Below, piece by piece: positions 5,622 to 6,196 of a DNA stretch of 6,196 bases (the first letter of the stretch is position 1; each line of letters starts with the position of its first letter). The stretch comes from Nostocaceae cyanobacterium CSSed10_463m. Its GTDB lineage: Bacteria > Cyanobacteriota > Cyanobacteriia > Cyanobacteriales > Nostocaceae. The position numbers and the translations under genes are program-made. The notes under the pieces were generated by a model. The model had not been told where the DNA came from and made no database searches. It saw only the letters and a program-made list of their open reading frames with translations. Where the stretch lies: the NCBI GenBank assembly GCA_003556955.1, contig PWQB01000819.1, positions 1-6,196 on the forward strand, given 5' to 3'.

Positions 5622-6196
5622 CTATTTGTATATAGAGGAATGGGGTGTTTGTTCCTTTGCGAGTTCTCTGCCTTTTTCCCCTAATTTGGCTCGCAATTGT
5701 GGGTCTTGGCACAACCGACTGAAAGTATTAACTATTTCATCAGGTGAATTAGAATCTACCAACAGCCCGTTTGTTTCGTGATGTACTGCATCAACAACTC
5801 CTCCAATGCGTGCAGCAACTACAGGTTTACCAAAAAAACCAGCTTCTCGATAAACAATACCAAATCCTTCAATACTCGCATCTTGAGTATCAAAGAAAGT
5901 AATCATGGCAAATATGTCACAGGCTAAATAATATTGTGCTAGTTCTAGATCAGGAACGTATCCAGCAAAATGTACCCGTTTTTCGATTCCTAAATTTTGG
6001 GATAAGAATCTCAGTTCAGATTCCATTTTTCCCCTACCAGCAATCAGGTAATGAACATCTAGTCCTTTAGCTAATAATTGCGGTAAAGCTTTAATAATCC
6101 GATCAAATCCTTTGCGGTTAACTAAACGACCAACGGAAAGAATAACTATAGCTGTTTCAGGAATCCCGTATTTTTGCAGGACTTGGGAACGCACTT
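5622..6196 (-). CDS. Family 4 glycosyltransferase, C-terminal part (5' end outside window)
   Basis: About 191 codons of the donor-binding half of a GT-B retaining glycosyltransferase are visible. The apparent start at 6194 is a GTG in an open frame that continues off the right edge, and GT4 enzymes carry a further N-terminal domain of roughly 180-200 residues, so the gene is truncated by the window and not by mutation. Counting from that GTG, the motifs are VGRLVNRKG (21-29), the glycine-rich IAGRGK (51-56), the FAGYVPDLELAQYY loop, and an intact EX7E motif EGFGIVYRE (Glu109, Glu117) followed by GKPVVAARIGGVVDAV. The nucleotide-sugar site is therefore complete. The protein ends soon after the GRELAKEQ helix, somewhat short of the usual C-terminal helix, with no sign of a frameshift. 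It is the first visible gene of the minus-strand run, its stop 13 bp before the flippase ATG. It very likely acts in the same polysaccharide pathway. Confidence 0.9.
   Translation of the reverse strand, partial: VRSQVLQKYGIPETAIVILSVGRLVNRKGFDRIIKALPQLLAKGLDVHYLIAGRGKMESELRFLSQNLGIEKRVHFAGYVPDLELAQYYLACDIFAMITFFDTQDASIEGFGIVYREAGFFGKPVVAARIGGVVDAVHHETNGLLVDSNSPDEIVNTFSRLCQDPQLRAKLGEKGRELAKEQTPHSSIYK

Noticed and set aside
5622..6194. The right-edge GT4 as a complete, short 190-aa protein starting at GTG
   Set aside because: Its frame continues to the window edge and it lacks the N-terminal half of the GT-B fold, so it is the tail of a larger gene.
1..6196. CRISPR array, tRNA, rRNA or transposase gene
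   Set aside because: I saw no regularly spaced repeats, no cloverleaf-like sequence with the conserved T-loop, and no transposase motifs.

Overview
The window looks like chromosomal DNA from a filamentous, probably heterocyst-forming cyanobacterium (Nostoc/Anabaena/Calothrix type). The evidence is AT-rich coding sequence, two copies of the HIP1 octamer GCGATCGC, intergenic spacers with the GGTTGAGGC / AACCCAA and CTCCCGAAGGGAG small palindromic elements familiar from Nostocales genomes, and weak or absent Shine-Dalgarno sequences at most starts. The genus is an inference; no rRNA or other marker gene is present.

Layout, left to right. Positions 1-294 hold no convincing gene but carry several inverted repeats. 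A GH10 endo-xylanase-type glycoside hydrolase with an N-terminal export signal lies on the minus strand (295-1419). A 323-bp spacer (1420-1742) separates it from a divergent, plus-strand family 2 glycosyltransferase (1743-2813). That gene ends in a strong hairpin plus T-run terminator, which overlaps the last codons of the next, convergent gene. The rest of the window is a minus-strand run read right to left: a family 4 (GT-B) glycosyltransferase cut by the right edge (5622-6196), a Wzx-like polysaccharide flippase (4139-5608), and a second GT4 glycosyltransferase (2853-4088). Spacings are 13 and 50 bp, so this run is probably one operon.

Together this is part of a surface/exopolysaccharide locus of the Wzx/Wzy type. 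Cytoplasmic glycosyltransferases build a lipid-linked repeat unit and the flippase moves it across the inner membrane. The exported GH10 enzyme could trim or remodel a polymer with beta-1,4-linked xylose or glucose outside the membrane. The link between the GH10 enzyme and the glycosyltransferases rests on proximity only. No polymerase (Wzy), chain-length regulator (Wzc/Wzz) or export pore is visible; they may lie outside the window.

I found no strong evidence of a wholly new system. The points most worth checking are the GH10 enzyme beside a polysaccharide assembly operon, the terminator embedded in a convergent coding end, the Asp-for-Glu change in the EX7E motif of one GT4, and the repeat elements in the spacers.
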